Source: Manis javanica (lineage: Eukaryota > Chordata > Mammalia > Pholidota > Manidae). From it: DNA of 64,000 nt. This document shows, piece by piece, positions 50,759 through 63,330 of the stretch; position 1 is the first letter of the stretch; each line of letters opens with the position of its first letter. The translations under genes and the position numbers were made by a program. The stretch covers positions 157,306,401 to 157,370,400 of the forward strand of contig NC_133158.1 in the NCBI RefSeq assembly GCF_040802235.1, given 5' to 3'. The notes under the pieces were generated by a model. The model did not search any database and was not told the DNA's origin. It was given only the letters and a program-made list of their open reading frames with translations.

Positions 50759-51362
50759 TCTGCCACTACCTTTTGCACTTGAGCTTACATTGTCAGTGAG
50801 AAAAGAACTTACTTCAGTAAGCTAGGTATTTATATTTAAGAAACTCTTTACATCAAGCTCTCTTAATTTTTGAACCTAATTGTATACAAGGCCATATCTA
50901 GGGTAGTGGAAGTGACCAGCATCAGTACTCAAATATCCTTGAATGTTCTCAGCTCTTCCAGTGCTCCACAGAGAAAGCCTCTCTGTTAGATTCCTTGTTA
51001 GCCAAGGAACACTCTGAAAATGATAAATGGTTCAGAATTTACCAAGGAACATCTGTGAGAAGTTGCCAGCTACTAAACCTATTTAAAATGATAGACTTAT
51101 GATAACCAATCTAGTGTAATATTTTTTAAATCTGTAGGGAAAAAATGCAAAATTTTTAAAAATATGTAGGGCAAATATTAGGTAAGTTACCTTTCATTTC
51201 ACCAGGTAGCATTAATTTCTAATATTTCAAAGACATTTAATAAAAATAATTTATCCTTACTTGGCTTTAACATTATCAGGGACTAGTTATAAAATAAATA
51301 ATTCAGGGATGAAAAGTACAGCAAAGGTTTTATAATAAATAATATTGTACTAACTTTGTAGG
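50759..51362. other. No recognised feature
   Basis: Nothing recognised. Confidence 0.4.
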
Positions 51363-51475
51363 AAGACAGTGGTAAGTATACTTACTGTGGTGAGCATTTG
51401 ATGATGTATACAATTTTTGAATCATGGTGTGGCACCTGAAACATTTTATATCAACTATACTTCAATAAAAAGAAG
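51363..51475 (+). mobile_element. L1MA-like 3' end
   Basis: TGTGGTGAGCATTTGATGAT, CACCTGAAACATTTTATATC and AACTATACTTCAATAAAAAG match an L1 3' terminus. Confidence 0.75.
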
Positions 51476-51719
51476 CATATTTCTTGTGAAGTAAGAATGA
51501 CATTTTAAGTAGCTAAAAAAATGGGCTAGGAGTTTTCAACTTACAAATAAGAAGTTTGATTTTTTTCAAAGAAATTTCTACCTCAGTAGAAATGTACATA
51601 AAATGTGTTTGTAGAATTTTAGAACGTAGAGATGATTATAACACATGATAGAATATAATGTGGGCTTGGGCAATATTAAAATGTGAATTTTAAGGACTTT
51701 AAAATATATTAAGATATTT

Positions 51720-53155
51720 TAGGCTTGGCCATGGACTCTAGAACCAAGGGATGGCATATTCTCTTCAATAAATGATGTTGGGGAAACTGTACAGCCGGAT
51801 GCAAAAGAATGAAGTTGCACTCTCATCTTACACCATACCCAAAAGTAAACTCAAAATTGATTACAGAGTTAAACACAAGTGCTGAAGCCATAAAAATTCT
51901 TAGAAGTAAACAAGGGAAAAGTCTTGAGCTTGGTCTTAGCAATGATTTCTTGTATATGACGTCCAAAGCACAGGAAACAAAAGTGAACACATATCAGTGG
52001 GACCACATCAAATTAAAAAGCCTCTGCATGGCAAAAGAAAACATCAACAAAAGGCAACCTACAGAATGGGAAAAATGTTTCCAAAATGTATGTCTAATAA
52101 GGGGTTAAAATTAAAATATATAAAAAAAGTCATACAACTCAATAGAAAAAAAAGAAACTCCAATTAAAAAGAGGAACCTAATAGACATTTCTCCAAAGAA
52201 GACAGGCAAATGGCCAACAGGCACGCAAAAGATGTTCAGTATCACTAACCTTCAGGGAAATGCAAACAAAAACCACAATAAGCTATCACTTCACACCAGT
52301 TATGATGGCTATTATCAAAATGCAAATGACAGCAAGTGTTGGCAAGGATGTGAAGAAAAGGGAACCCTTGTATACTGTTGACGGACATGTAAATTGGTAC
52401 AGCTGCTATGGAAAACAATATGGATGCTCCTCAGAAAACTAAAAATAGAACTACCGTATGATCCAGTGATCCTTTTTCCAGGGATACAGCCGAAGGAATT
52501 GAAGTCAGGGTCTTGAAGATACATCTGCACCCCTATGCTCAATGCAGCACTATTCACAATAACCAAGACCTGGGAACAACTTAAATGTCTGTTATATAAT
52601 GTGGTATATACATGCAATGGGAAATTATTCAGCCTTAAAAAGAAGGAATTTCTGCCATTAGCAACAATATGGATGAACCTGGAGGACATCATGGTAAGTG
52701 AAACGAGTCAGACGTAGGTGGATAAATACTACGTGACACCATTTATATGAGAAATCTAACTTACTCAAAGTCATGGAAGCAGAGAATAGAATGATGGTTG
52801 CCAGGGGCTGGGAAGAAGGGGAAATGGGGAGGTATTAGTCAAAGAGAACAAGTTTCAGCTATGCAAGATGAGTAAGTCCCAGAAAACTATTGTACGGTAC
52901 AGTGCTTATAGTTAAAAATATTGTGTTGAATACTTTAAAAATCGCTAAGGGATTAGATCTTGTGTTGTGTTATCAAAAAATAACAATAATGGTAAACAAA
53001 AAAAGAAAGGAAACTTCTGGAGGTGATGGATATGTTTATGGCAGTGATTGTGGTGATGGTTTCACAGGTGTATACATATGTGCAGACTCATCCAGTCGTA
53101 TACATTAAATATATTCAGCTTTTTGTAGGTCAGTCATATCTCAATATCATTTTTC
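51720..53155 (+). mobile_element. Old L1 ORF2 C-terminus and 3' UTR
   Basis: Coding remnants at 51809-52108 (HLTPYPKVNSKLITELNTS) and 52260-52442 correspond to the ORF2 C-terminal region. The 3' UTR follows with ATGGTTGCCAGGGGCTGGGA (52794) and TTCACAGGTGTATACATATG (53061). Stops and frame changes break the reading frame. Confidence 0.88.
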
Positions 53156-54686
53156 AAAATGTTTAACTGCTTTTAAAAATATGTTTAAAAAAACACATTT
53201 TAAGTGCCCAATTTTGTCTACTCCAACAGATAATGTTACTGGATCACTGTCATATAGGAGGGCAAACTGGTATGTCAATAATTTGTTGATATTTCCAAAG
53301 GACAAGGAACAAACTGGTAATATGACCATGGTCCTCTTCTGATAGGTAATAGTAACAAGGTAAAAGTAAGAAATTAAAGCCCACCTGCAAAAGATATTTC
53401 TTGTCTTTGTTATCTTCATTATCCTTAGTACAGTGCATCATGTCAGTACTGGTACCATTTCTCCAATTTTTTATTAACAATTGCCACAATGCCAAATGCA
53501 GTTAAGCCCCCAAATAATTCAGATTGCTATAAACCCTTTGAATTTGAACACAGACCCTGAGGCTGTCAGGAGAAGAGCTTTGGCCTTTCCCGCAGGGGCC
53601 AGTTAGTGAACTCTCCCTTACAGAGACTCTTACTGTCCAGATGAACTCAGAAACGCTGTTTGTTCAATCATCCCAGTCAGGGGGACCCTGCCTCCTTAGG
53701 AAAGCTTCCCTCATTCCCTAAATGTCACTTTTAATCCTCAGTGGGCTTCCTTGCTCAGCATTCTTAAGGCAGAAGGAGAAGTCCTAGACTCAAGTCGGGG
53801 ATCCTCAGGACCGCAGCCAGCCAGAGGGGAACAGGGCAGACTCCTGGGTTGTTTTGTTCCAAGTCCTATTAGTAAAGATCTGCCTAGGATTTAAGGTTTC
53901 TCTCAAAACACTTGTTGTCCAACCTAAATTAACTTACTGAACTGTTCCTTATAGGAGGTAAAAATTCAAATGTGTGTAGTTAGATGACAGACTCTGTTCA
54001 TTTAAGCTATACAAATATTGTTACTAATTATAGTAAGATAACATAAGGAACCTGCATATGAAATCCAACTCATACAAATAAAAGGTCTCATCCCCTAACA
54101 AGCTTTACTAGAACTTTTCAGGATACAAGCAGTCTAGTCACCACACAAAGGAGAAGCAGAAAGAGGTCCAGACATATTAACACAACTACCTGAATAATTT
54201 CTTGTTGCTTCAGAACACCCTTGGGTCCAAATTAATATGACAGATGCTAACATATTACACAGCTACATTTCTTAATGGAAGGGAGTTGTTCTGGTTATGA
54301 AACATCTCTGTTTTATATCCAGATAGTTATGCAGCTCATTTGATGTTTTCCAAGGGGCCATGCCCCATGCACAGATTCTAGATTGGTGTACCTTTAAAAT
54401 CCTAAACAAGCCAACTCAATCCTAGAATAAGCATGGAACACATAAAATCTCTCCTAGAAAATGTCATTAGTTTGATTGTCAGAAGACCGGTGATTAGTGT
54501 ATTTATAAAGAGATTTGACCAGGCCACTTTCTTTTCCAGAGGCTGAGAGAGTAAAGAGGGAGAATAGCTTACAGTCTTGCTGATTAAACTTATCCTTTCC
54601 AGAGTTAATATGAAGTAGTTAAGATAAACATAAGCACTTTTGACTTAGTTGAATTATGGAGGACTTTTAGGCATATCTTCCTGTGC
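53156..54686. other. No recognised feature
   Basis: The part at 53530-53880 is richer in GC but shows no recognisable gene or repeat. Confidence 0.35.
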
Positions 54687-55065
54687 ATAAAGTGATGTTT
54701 CCTATAGCCAGGATTCTCACCTGGCCCTGGTCAGCTAGCTCACTACACATATATGGGCAATATGTTGTTACTGACTCTAAATAAAGAGCTCCACCTGGTG
54801 CTCTGGGCTACACGATGGCCCAGCTTCAGGGTTGCAGGAGAGCAGAGGTCAGACTGAGACGGCTGCAGGGGCAGAGAGGCCCAGAGGAAGAGGCCTCATG
54901 CAGACTCGCTCTGAGTGGACGGGATTCTAGTGATTGACCTGCCACCGTGGGAATAACGTTGGGTATAAACCCTTTCACCCCAAGAACATTCCATTGTCAT
55001 TTTTCAGTCTCACTGAATCCATAGTGAACATGCCCAGGGCTAAAAACCCACTGGCAAGACACCTC
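54687..55065 (+). mobile_element. LTR-like element, copy 1 (inverted relative to copy 2)
   Basis: Shares a collinear sequence with the reverse complement of 58523-58933: CCAGGATTCTCACCTGG, GTTACTGACTCTA, GCAGGAGAGCAGAG, GGATTCTAGTGATTGACCTG, CAAGAACATTCCATTGTC and GGCAAGACACC. The presence of AATAAA (54780) and a late GGGTATAAACCC suggests an LTR, but no retroviral coding sequence adjoins it. Confidence 0.55.
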
Positions 55066-57794
55066 CCAAAATGGTTGTTTGGGCATTTTTTTTTAATTCC
55101 TGACTTCTGGTAAAACATAATCTATGCTATTCTGTCATTAAGCATATAAAGGACAAAGAGTCAGCTATATTTTAATTAATCCTCAAAAAAAATTATTCTA
55201 ACAAACCAGCATTCATCTCATATAGACCTGCTAAAATTTGTGTGAAACATAAACACTCTCAAAGTCTCCACTTTTCAGTTTTCCAATTTTTTTAAAAAAG
55301 CTCATTTTAATTTCATTAGTGTTTTCCTCTAGATTAAGAACCCATAACCTCTAATTCCCAATAGTGTGAAAAGTTATATTTCTAATTTCATTATATGTAA
55401 TTAAGACAGGTCCTCTGAAATCAAGTTTTAGTAGGAGAAGTAGTTATAATAACAGTAGCAGTTGTAGAAAAAGACAAAATAGAAGTTAAAGCTTTATTGT
55501 TGCTCTTTCACAAATCTACAAATTTGGATAGTATCTCTCTCATTCTTCGATTAGCTTTGTCTTCAATCACTGGCCTCTGAAACAGTCCTTTTAAAGTGGG
55601 AAGAGAAGCATGTTTTCCTGTCACTCAGACAAAAGATCTGTTGGAGTATTCAGGACAGAGTGAAGGTGCTGTGAAGTGACGGCTCTCTAGACATCCTGCT
55701 ATGCTAGCCAGAGGTTGGAGAGAGATTGTATGACTGTCTCCACTTGTAAATAACCCTGGACCTGAAAATGGCTGATAAAAGCTCTTACTGGAGACACTTA
55801 CCTGTCATAGGAAACAGAGGATTTTAATCAGAAGGGCTACTCAGGATGAAGGTATGTTTTCTGGTTGGCCGTGTTGACTCTGGTTTCAATGATTAGAACC
55901 CACATGAAGTTGTTTTTTAGCTATGTTTAATTGTTGCCTGAAGAAAAGAGGTCACTACCCTATGGACTAGGAAGCCTAGACTGTTGGTGAGTCCAACCCT
56001 GCTTGCAATGGTTATTTCTGTTTTTAAGTGAATAGGATAAACCTGGGTACCTCCCCTAATAGGATATTCAAATTCACCTTTCTCCTTCATTCTCATTCTT
56101 TCTTCCCTCTAAGTCTCTTTTAGAAATAAATTGGTTTTTCTAATTAGTTTCTCTTATCTGGGATGCAAGAAACATAAGAGTTTCACAATGTGCAGATGGT
56201 TGGAAAGTTGTTCCCCAGAGAAACTGAAGAGTCAAAGATAAAAACCCTCCAGATTTTGGGGGTACCTGAAAAAAATTGCAGCTTTCTACCCATTCACCAC
56301 ACAGTGAAGCCTGCCGCTGCAAAGTGCTATGTTACTGCCTCTGGCATATATATAAATGGGCTATCTAAAAATCACCAGGCACTTAAGGAAGACCTCAGAT
56401 AAGAGAGATAAACAGAAAGAAGCAAAAAAAACAGAGATAATGCTGAAAAAAAAATAGCAAGTAAAACCTCCCAAACTCCATAATTAATAACCTCAGAAAC
56501 ATAAAAAGCAATCTACAAAACAAGAATAGGAAACTATAAGAAAGGACATTTGGTAGCGGGGCAGGAATTGAAAATAGAAGAGCAAAAGTTTTAAATTAAC
56601 CTAGGGTGTGAAAGATCAACTGAGAAAAATCTCTCAGAAATCTTAACAGACAAAAAATAATGAGAAAGAAAAGTTATGAGAGGGTGGCATGGGGAGGAAG
56701 ACAGAAAGAATGGAAACAGAAGACAAAGGTGAATGTGAAACCACACTGGGAGGGGAGCATTAGGAGAGCCCAGGTCTACCTTTGCCACAAAAAAGGAGTA
56801 ACATTTGCAATGGGTGTTGGTCTTACTGAAACCCCAGGCTCCCCCGGCCCAGAGAGAACTAACACAGGTGGGGTTTTTTTGTTTTCCAAGAGTGGAGAAA
56901 GGGTAGGAGATAACTGAAGCATGTTTCCAGAATCTATCTTTGTCACAGTTCACGACTACTCTTTTTTAAATAAAACAATCCATCTCTTCTATAATGAATA
57001 ATTATAGACAATTTACGAGAGAGTCCTTTAAGTATTATTTGCAAAGAATGGCTCAGCTCTAATTAAAAATGGAGATAATGCTCTTATTTTGAGAGATCTC
57101 TCTGTATCCCAAATTCAAGGAGCCAATTCTCTTGTTATGCCAGGCCTCAAACTTTTCTAAAGAATAGATTCTGAATTTTCAAAAACTAATCCAATTTAGG
57201 TCTCTCTAGGGCACACCATACTGAGGCCTACTGATGTCATCTGGAGCTAAAACAGACCAATATTTTTATTATCTATGGACCCAAGCATAAGTACCAAATA
57301 CACAAGCAGTTTTCTCCTCAAACCTCAAAGCTTAAAGTATATTTTTATAGGCACAACAGATGGTAAAGTTTAACTTAATTGATCTGTGAGAGGCTGGCCT
57401 CAGAGAGGGAGGTAGCCTTGCAGAACTCCTGGTGAGCTCCTGGCAGAATGTTAAGGGGCAATCAGGACTAGTAAAAGAACTGTAACACATGATAAAACAT
57501 AATAAAAGAGTGGTAATGGCAAGGTTTGGACCCCAATACCCAGTCATGTCAGTGGAATAACTGACACCCTCAATGAGGGAGAGTGAGTAGAGGAAAAAGG
57601 CTGACTGCCCAGGTTCTGACATATCTCACTGCTGTTAGCATTAGATTATATTCAGGAAGGATAATCAAAAGCATATATGGTATGGCATGGCAGGGGACCA
57701 AAGCTATCAGAATTGATGTTGGAGAAGATAGAATGCTAAAGAGTTTTTCCCTCCATTTTCCATCTTTTGGTTAGTTGTTCAAACACTAGGTACT
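55066..57794. other. Between inverted elements, mostly unassigned
   Basis: The part at about 56400-56660 (purine-rich, GAAAAAAAAATAGCAAG) may be an old L1 5' region, not called firmly. Nothing else recognised. Confidence 0.3.
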
Positions 57795-58293
57795 GCTATG
57801 CAAGTTACTAAGATTACTAATAAACTGGCCTTAAAATGGGGATCCAGGTGGGGACAATCAGATGAGGCCTAAAAGGCAGAAGACAGAAGAGCAGATGAGA
57901 AAGATGTAGCAGCGATGGAGGTCAGACAGATTCCAAAGCATGAGGAAGATTTAAACACTCGACTACTGGCGCTGAGACGCAGGGACCTGTGCAGAGCTAA
58001 GGGCAGGCCCTAGCTGACAACCAACAAGGAAACCAGCATTTCAGTCTACAACCACAAGGAAATGGATTCTGCCAACGACTTGAATGATTTTGGAGGTGGA
58101 TTCTGTCCAGAGCTTCCTGTCAAGAGCCCAGCTGGCAATAAACCTTGATTCAGCTTTATGAGACCCACATCAGAGAACTCAGACAAGGCAACCCAGACTT
58201 CTGACCTACAGAACTGTGAGATGAGAAAGTTGTGTTACTTAAGCTGCTAAATTTGTGGCAGTTTGTTACAACAGCAATAACAATCTAATATAA
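57795..58293 (+). mobile_element. MLT1-type ERVL-MaLR LTR
   Basis: CAATCAGATGAGGCCTAAAA, then GAGACCCACATCAGAGAA, CTTCTGACCTACAGAACTGT, AAGCTGCTAAATTTGTGGCA and TTGTTACAACAGCAATAACA match the MLT1 3' half in order. Ancient, no internal genes. Confidence 0.85.
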
Positions 58294-58522
58294 ATGCCAA
58301 ACCTATGATTTCAACTTGAGTACAGGCAAGTAAGTGCTATCCACCTAGCTATGCCATGTAAACTTTCACTGAAGCCAGTGTTACTGCCCAACGAATGCCT
58401 AAATGCAGGAAGTTGTCCTACATATTTCCTTCTATATTCAATCTACAGCCAAATAATGTAAAACAAAATGCCTGAATATTTGTTCTCCATCTGAATGAGT
58501 CCCATTTTGTACAAGTATTTGT

Positions 58523-58933
58523 TGGTGTCTTGCCAATAGGTTTCAGCACTGGGCAAGTTCACTTTGGATCCAGTGTGGCCAAAAAAATGACAGTGGAACA
58601 TTCTTGGGGTCAAAGGGTTATACCCAACTTTACTCCCACAGTGGCAGGTCAATCACTAGAATCCTGTCTACTCAAAGTGAGTCTGCATGCAGCAAGCCCA
58701 TCTCTGCCTCCGGGCCTCTCTGCCCTGCAGCTGTGTCAGTCTCTGTCCTCAGTGCTGCCACCACTCCAGTCTCATCTCTGCTCTCCTGCAGCCTTGCAGT
58801 TGTGCCACCGCATGGCCCAGAGCACTAGGTGAAGCTCTGTTTATAGAGTCAGTAACAGCATATTGCCTATGTGTGCAGTGAACAAGCTGACCAGAGCCAG
58901 GTGAGAATCCTGGCCACAGGAACCTTCACTTTC
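58523..58933 (-). mobile_element. LTR-like element, copy 2
   Basis: Reverse complement of the family at 54687-55065 over its whole length, with a TATAAA where copy 1 has AATAAA. The chance open frames here (100 codons and less) are not genes. Confidence 0.55.
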
Positions 58934-58969
58934 TCCACAGTTGACAAGAACAAATAGCACTGGCACCTA

Positions 58970-59200
58970 AAAATTTCATATCTAGGATTTTAAGCCACCC
59001 AAAATACTCTAAAGGCTCACTTGTTTGATATAGGAGACTGTTCACAGCATTATATATACATAATAATAAATAATAAATTATAGAGCAATAAATTATAGTG
59101 CAATCATTACATGAAATATTATGCAACCCTTGAATAACAGATTTTTGAAGGAAATAATTGTTATGTATTAAATGAGAGCAAGATACTAAACTGTATTAAC
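58970..59200 (+). mobile_element. Old L1M 3' fragment
   Basis: AATCATTACATGAAATATTA and CTAAAAATTTCATATCTAGG follow the L1M 3' pattern. Confidence 0.5.
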
Positions 59201-60125
59201 TGCATGAGTCTAATTTTACTAATAATACAAATGCAGTTGCACATACAAAGAAGACTGTGAAAAAACATTAAGTTATATTGTTCACTATATAATGTGTGGT
59301 AGGGTTTTTTATAATTTTAAAATATTTTTGTGTACTTTATAAAACTATATATCATTACTTCACAATATGATATTCTTTCAAAAAAACACTGAACATTGAT
59401 CTGTAGCCTGTGTTTGCTATTTATACATATGACACTAATTCTATATATATTTTGTTTTGCCAAATTAGCTTTGTGGTACCTTGGTTTCCTTATCTTCAAA
59501 AATAAATTGACCCAAAGGGCCTAATATCTCCTTGAACACAAAAATTCTAAGAATATCTAAACATAGAAGTGTCAGGAAAACCCTAGGTTAATAATGTATT
59601 TCCCTAGTATCATCACTTGGATTTGGCACTTTGTTATTTTTCTCCCTCATGTCATTATTGTGTAGGTCCCTTATGAGCATTTTCTGTACACTAAACATAT
59701 CAATTCTTAAATCATAACAAATAATCTTGCTTTTCATCCTATCACTACATAAATTCTGAAGACAGTTCAGACAGTAGAAATAAGAACCCAAACCACTGGG
59801 AAATTGCTATCTTAATTTTTCTTTAGATTATTGTAAGTAATATTCTTATGCAAATGCAACTATATAGAATGGTTTGTGACTTCCTTTCCGAAATATTTAT
59901 GCTTTTATCATTGTCCTGTAGTAACCTTTGCCACACGATCATAACTTTTGTACCTATGTTTATATGTTCATAAGACTTTTTAATTGAATTAATTATTGTA
60001 AAACTTACATTTATCAAAACCTTTGTATCGTTAAAATTATATTTTAGCCACCTAATTTAAAGCTTAATAAACACTGTGCATATCAGTTTTCATTAAAAAT
60101 AGATATATACTGCTTTTCATGTATT
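59201..60125. other. No recognised feature
   Basis: AT-rich, nothing recognised. Confidence 0.4.
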
Positions 60126-60290
60126 CTGTAAGTGGGAATATAAATAAATATTCTGGCAGAAATAAATTTGGTACAATTCTTTTGGAAAGCAGTTTAGCAA
60201 GATATATAAAAGAATTAAAATAATCAAGTACTTTGACTTAAAATCTGCCTGAAAATTTATCCTCAAGAAATGTGTCGAAAGATAAAAAAG
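60126..60290 (+). mobile_element. Old L1M fragment
   Basis: GTAAGTGGGAATATAAATAA, CTTTTGGAAAGCAGTTTAGC and TTATCCTCAAGAAATGTG match L1 ORF2 end. Confidence 0.6.
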
Positions 60291-61650
60291 ACAAACAGTG
60301 GCAATTTAATTCCACCTAAAATTTTTCTTCCAATTATGAGCTTAGAAAAATCTATTAGCATCAGTCCTGGATTGTTTAAATTTCTCTTTTACATAACCCA
60401 GATTAAACCTACCTTGTTAATGATCCAATTTGCATTAACCCTATAAGTCTAAAGAATGAATTAGAAATTCGGTGCTCAGTGAAGGAATGCTTTGGAATCT
60501 GTTTCTCAAGCTCCTAAGTACAAATTATACTCCTTGAGTATCACTATATTCAAGTTATCACACATGGCTCTGAACACTTTTTATTCACTATTATCTCTTC
60601 ACAGAGCATATGACCAAATAAACAAATGCAAGTCCTGCTCTGTTGTGAATGTAAATTATATTACTTTGCTGATGAAATCAGCACCATCTGAATTTGCAAA
60701 CCACCGAACATCAATAATAAGCAATTTCTCCCTTGTACTACAAAAAGACATGACTAATATCACATCACTACTAGAAAGATAAAGATCAAAGTGTTCTTTT
60801 TAAAATGTAGATAAAATGTTCAATTATCACCAGCACTGAACTGTATTGAAAACAGAGCTAACATGGATGTTACAAGGATGCTGTATGTTGCTGCTTGTTT
60901 TCAATATTGATTCCAATGGTGACTTGATGGTCACTTGATTGTAAGCTATTTCATTAGAAGGGTTTCAAATTGTTCTTAGAGTTTTATTATAGTGTCTCTT
61001 GTCTGGTTTTTGCTTGTAATACATCCAAGAAAGTTTATGTTTTAAATTAACAAAGGTTTAGTCCAATGAGCCTGACCTCCTTTTGGATTTTTCATTATAT
61101 CTGATAGTTAGCACTCTTGGTATTTGCTTCTAATTACTTTAAAGTAAAGTCGGTTAGCGGTCGTGTTTTTTGAAGTCCTTTTAATAATCATTGCCTGTAT
61201 TTCATCGCCTTCCCTTTTAGTCTGCAAACCACTGAAATACAGTTTCCAATCCTACCATTCCAATGAAATTGCCGTTGCTAAAGTTGATAGTGGCCTTTTA
61301 TTGTTAGACCCCATGGAAATGACTCAATCTTTAACTGAAAGCCAGAACAAAGGTGCTTTTCAAAATCTCTTTTGTGCTTAAACTTTCTGGGCTTTTTTCT
61401 TTTAGACCTAATCATAATTGTCTCTTTAGATGGTCCATTGGCTAAGTAAGTAGAAACCTTTAGGCACCAAGGTTTTGTTGGTTTGGATTTTGGGTAAGTG
61501 AAAGTTGTTTAACTTGTGCAAATTGAAGAGCTAAAACAGAACTCACCATAGGGTGTGCCTGATAAACCAGAGCCACAACTGATTACCTCAGAGGTTTAGC
61601 CCTGTGCCTCCTCCCAGGTCAATCCGGCGCAGGAGCTTGGTCCTTCTCAG
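60291..61650. other. No recognised feature
   Basis: Nothing recognised with confidence. Confidence 0.35.
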
Positions 61651-61655
61651 CCAGG

Positions 61656-61720
61656 GTCCTCTCTCTCTCTCCCCCTTTCTCCCCTTTCTCCCATTTCTCT
61701 CCCTCTCTCTCTCTCTCCTG
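61656..61720. repeat. Polypyrimidine CT-rich tract
   Basis: Runs of TCTCTC and CCCTTTCTCC, about 60 bases with almost no purine. Confidence 0.85.
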
Positions 61721-62078
61721 CCTGAAAAAGAATGAGAACTTGTCATTAGAGGAACCTGAAACTACAGAGTGAGGTATTACCTTCTTTCCACTTTGGTAAC
61801 ATCCACCTACCAGGCTTCAGATTGTGTCATAAGATTGTGCAATGCGTTTTCTGTTTAGCAACCTCCCTTCCCTTCTAGATGGGGGAGGTGGGAGGCACAA
61901 TAAATTATGCACTGTGTTTAACAGGAAGGTGTTTGCAAGCATTCTTCCCTTGTCATTAGGTGCAAACCAAAGAATGATCCGGGAACCTACGTGCATGACT
62001 TGGCCACCACAGCCGCAACTTCCTGTGCTACCTACGGTTTGTGACACTACTGATCACTTCCTCATTAAAAGTCTCTCC

Positions 62079-62228
62079 CACTACGTTGATGGACAGTGAC
62101 TACAATGGCATGTGGGGGGGGTACTTGATAATATGGGAGAATGTAGTAACCACAATGTTGCTCATGTGAAACCTTCATAAGATTGTAAATCAATGATACC
62201 TTAATAAAAATACATAATAAATTAATTT
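62079..62228 (+). mobile_element. Short L1 3'-end insertion (tail type B)
   Basis: GATGGACAGTGACTACAATG, AATGTAGTAACCACAATGTT, TGTGAAACCTTCATAAGATT and CAATGATACCTTAATAAAAA. Flanks TTAAAAGTCTCTCC (62065) and TTTAAAGTCTCTCC (62229) look like a target-site duplication. Confidence 0.88.
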
Positions 62229-62489
62229 TTTAAAGTCTCTCCTTGTTTAGTTACAGAAAAAAAATCACACTTCTGTTCTGCATATGACTGCGTCCTTCCT
62301 TTCAGTTTTCCATAGGCAAAGGATAAAAAGCCCATGCTCTTTAAACGGTGGTGTTTCTCATTTCCATATTCAACTCATTCCTCATGCTGCAAAGTTTCAA
62401 TGGTGCAGGTCTACCTGTTTGATAATTTCAATTACTGTACATATTTCAGGTTCTCTCAAAAGGTAGGTAGGACTATCTTAACTACCTAC

Positions 62490-62960
62490 CAGTTCTCTGT
62501 ACCTTGATGTCCCACAGTCATCTCAAACTCAACTAATTTAACTGAACGCTACTCCTGACCTCATTCTGTGATCCCTATCTACATATGCACTATCCTCCAT
62601 CCAATTACTCAAGATGAAAACAGTCTTAAAATAATTCCCTTCCTTACCCCCTTCCCCACAACATCTATTCGGTCACCAAGTACCAGCTATTCCTCTTTTT
62701 CTATTCCTAGAATACATCTCCTCCTTTCTAATTTCACTGTTTTTTCAAGATTGTATTGTATCTGGCATTGTCACTAAAATGATGTCCTCGCTTCTTCTAT
62801 CATACAAATCATTCTTCACATTTCTACTGATTTGGTCTTTCTAAAACAAGAGCCTAATGGGGGTCTTTTTCATACTTAAAAATTATTTAATTCTTCAGTC
62901 CATCCTCCAAGATCAAACCCAACCTCATCAGTGTACTGTATGACCTTTTACATGTGTTTC
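62490..62960 (+). mobile_element. L2 LINE fragment (ORF2 C-terminal and 3' region)
   Basis: Sense L2 order: CTCAAACTCAACTAATTTAA, CATCCAATTACTCAAGATGA, ATTCGGTCACCAAGTACCAG, TTGGTCTTTCTAAAACAAGA and CAGTCCATCCTCCAAGATCA. Confidence 0.75.
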
Positions 62961-62974
62961 CTGCTCAGTCTTTC

Positions 62975-63330
62975 CAGGATTGATTCGTTTAGATAATGAT
63001 AACTGCTATAACAAATTTCAATGGCTTTTCTCAATAAAAGTTTATCACTTATGTAACTATCAGGGTGGAAGTTTCTAGTCTGTGGGAAGCTTTTATTCAC
63101 ATGGTGTTTCAGGGCCACAGGATCCTTTTGTTTTGTAACTCTGCCATACCTTAGAGTCTCATCTTCAGCATCAAGTCAAAGGGAGGGAAATGGTATAGTA
63201 AAGGATCACCTACTTCTTAAGAACCTTGGCTTAGAAGCAATACATTTGTTTCTTCTTACATTCTATTGGCTGGAATTCAGTCATATGGCCACATGTTAGT
63301 TGGTCACCTCTCAGCAACAATTCCGTACCA
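62975..63330. mobile_element. Ancient interspersed repeat, probably DNA-transposon derived
   Basis: AACTGCTATAACAAATTTCA, TCAATAAAAGTTTATCACTT, CATGGTGTTTCAGGGCCACA and AATTCAGTCATATGGCCACA resemble a common mammalian medium-reiteration element. Family not named with certainty. Confidence 0.4.

Noticed and set aside
58530..58881. Overlapping + strand frames of up to 100 codons
   Set aside because: They lie in an LTR-like repeat whose inverted copy at 54687 does not preserve the frame.
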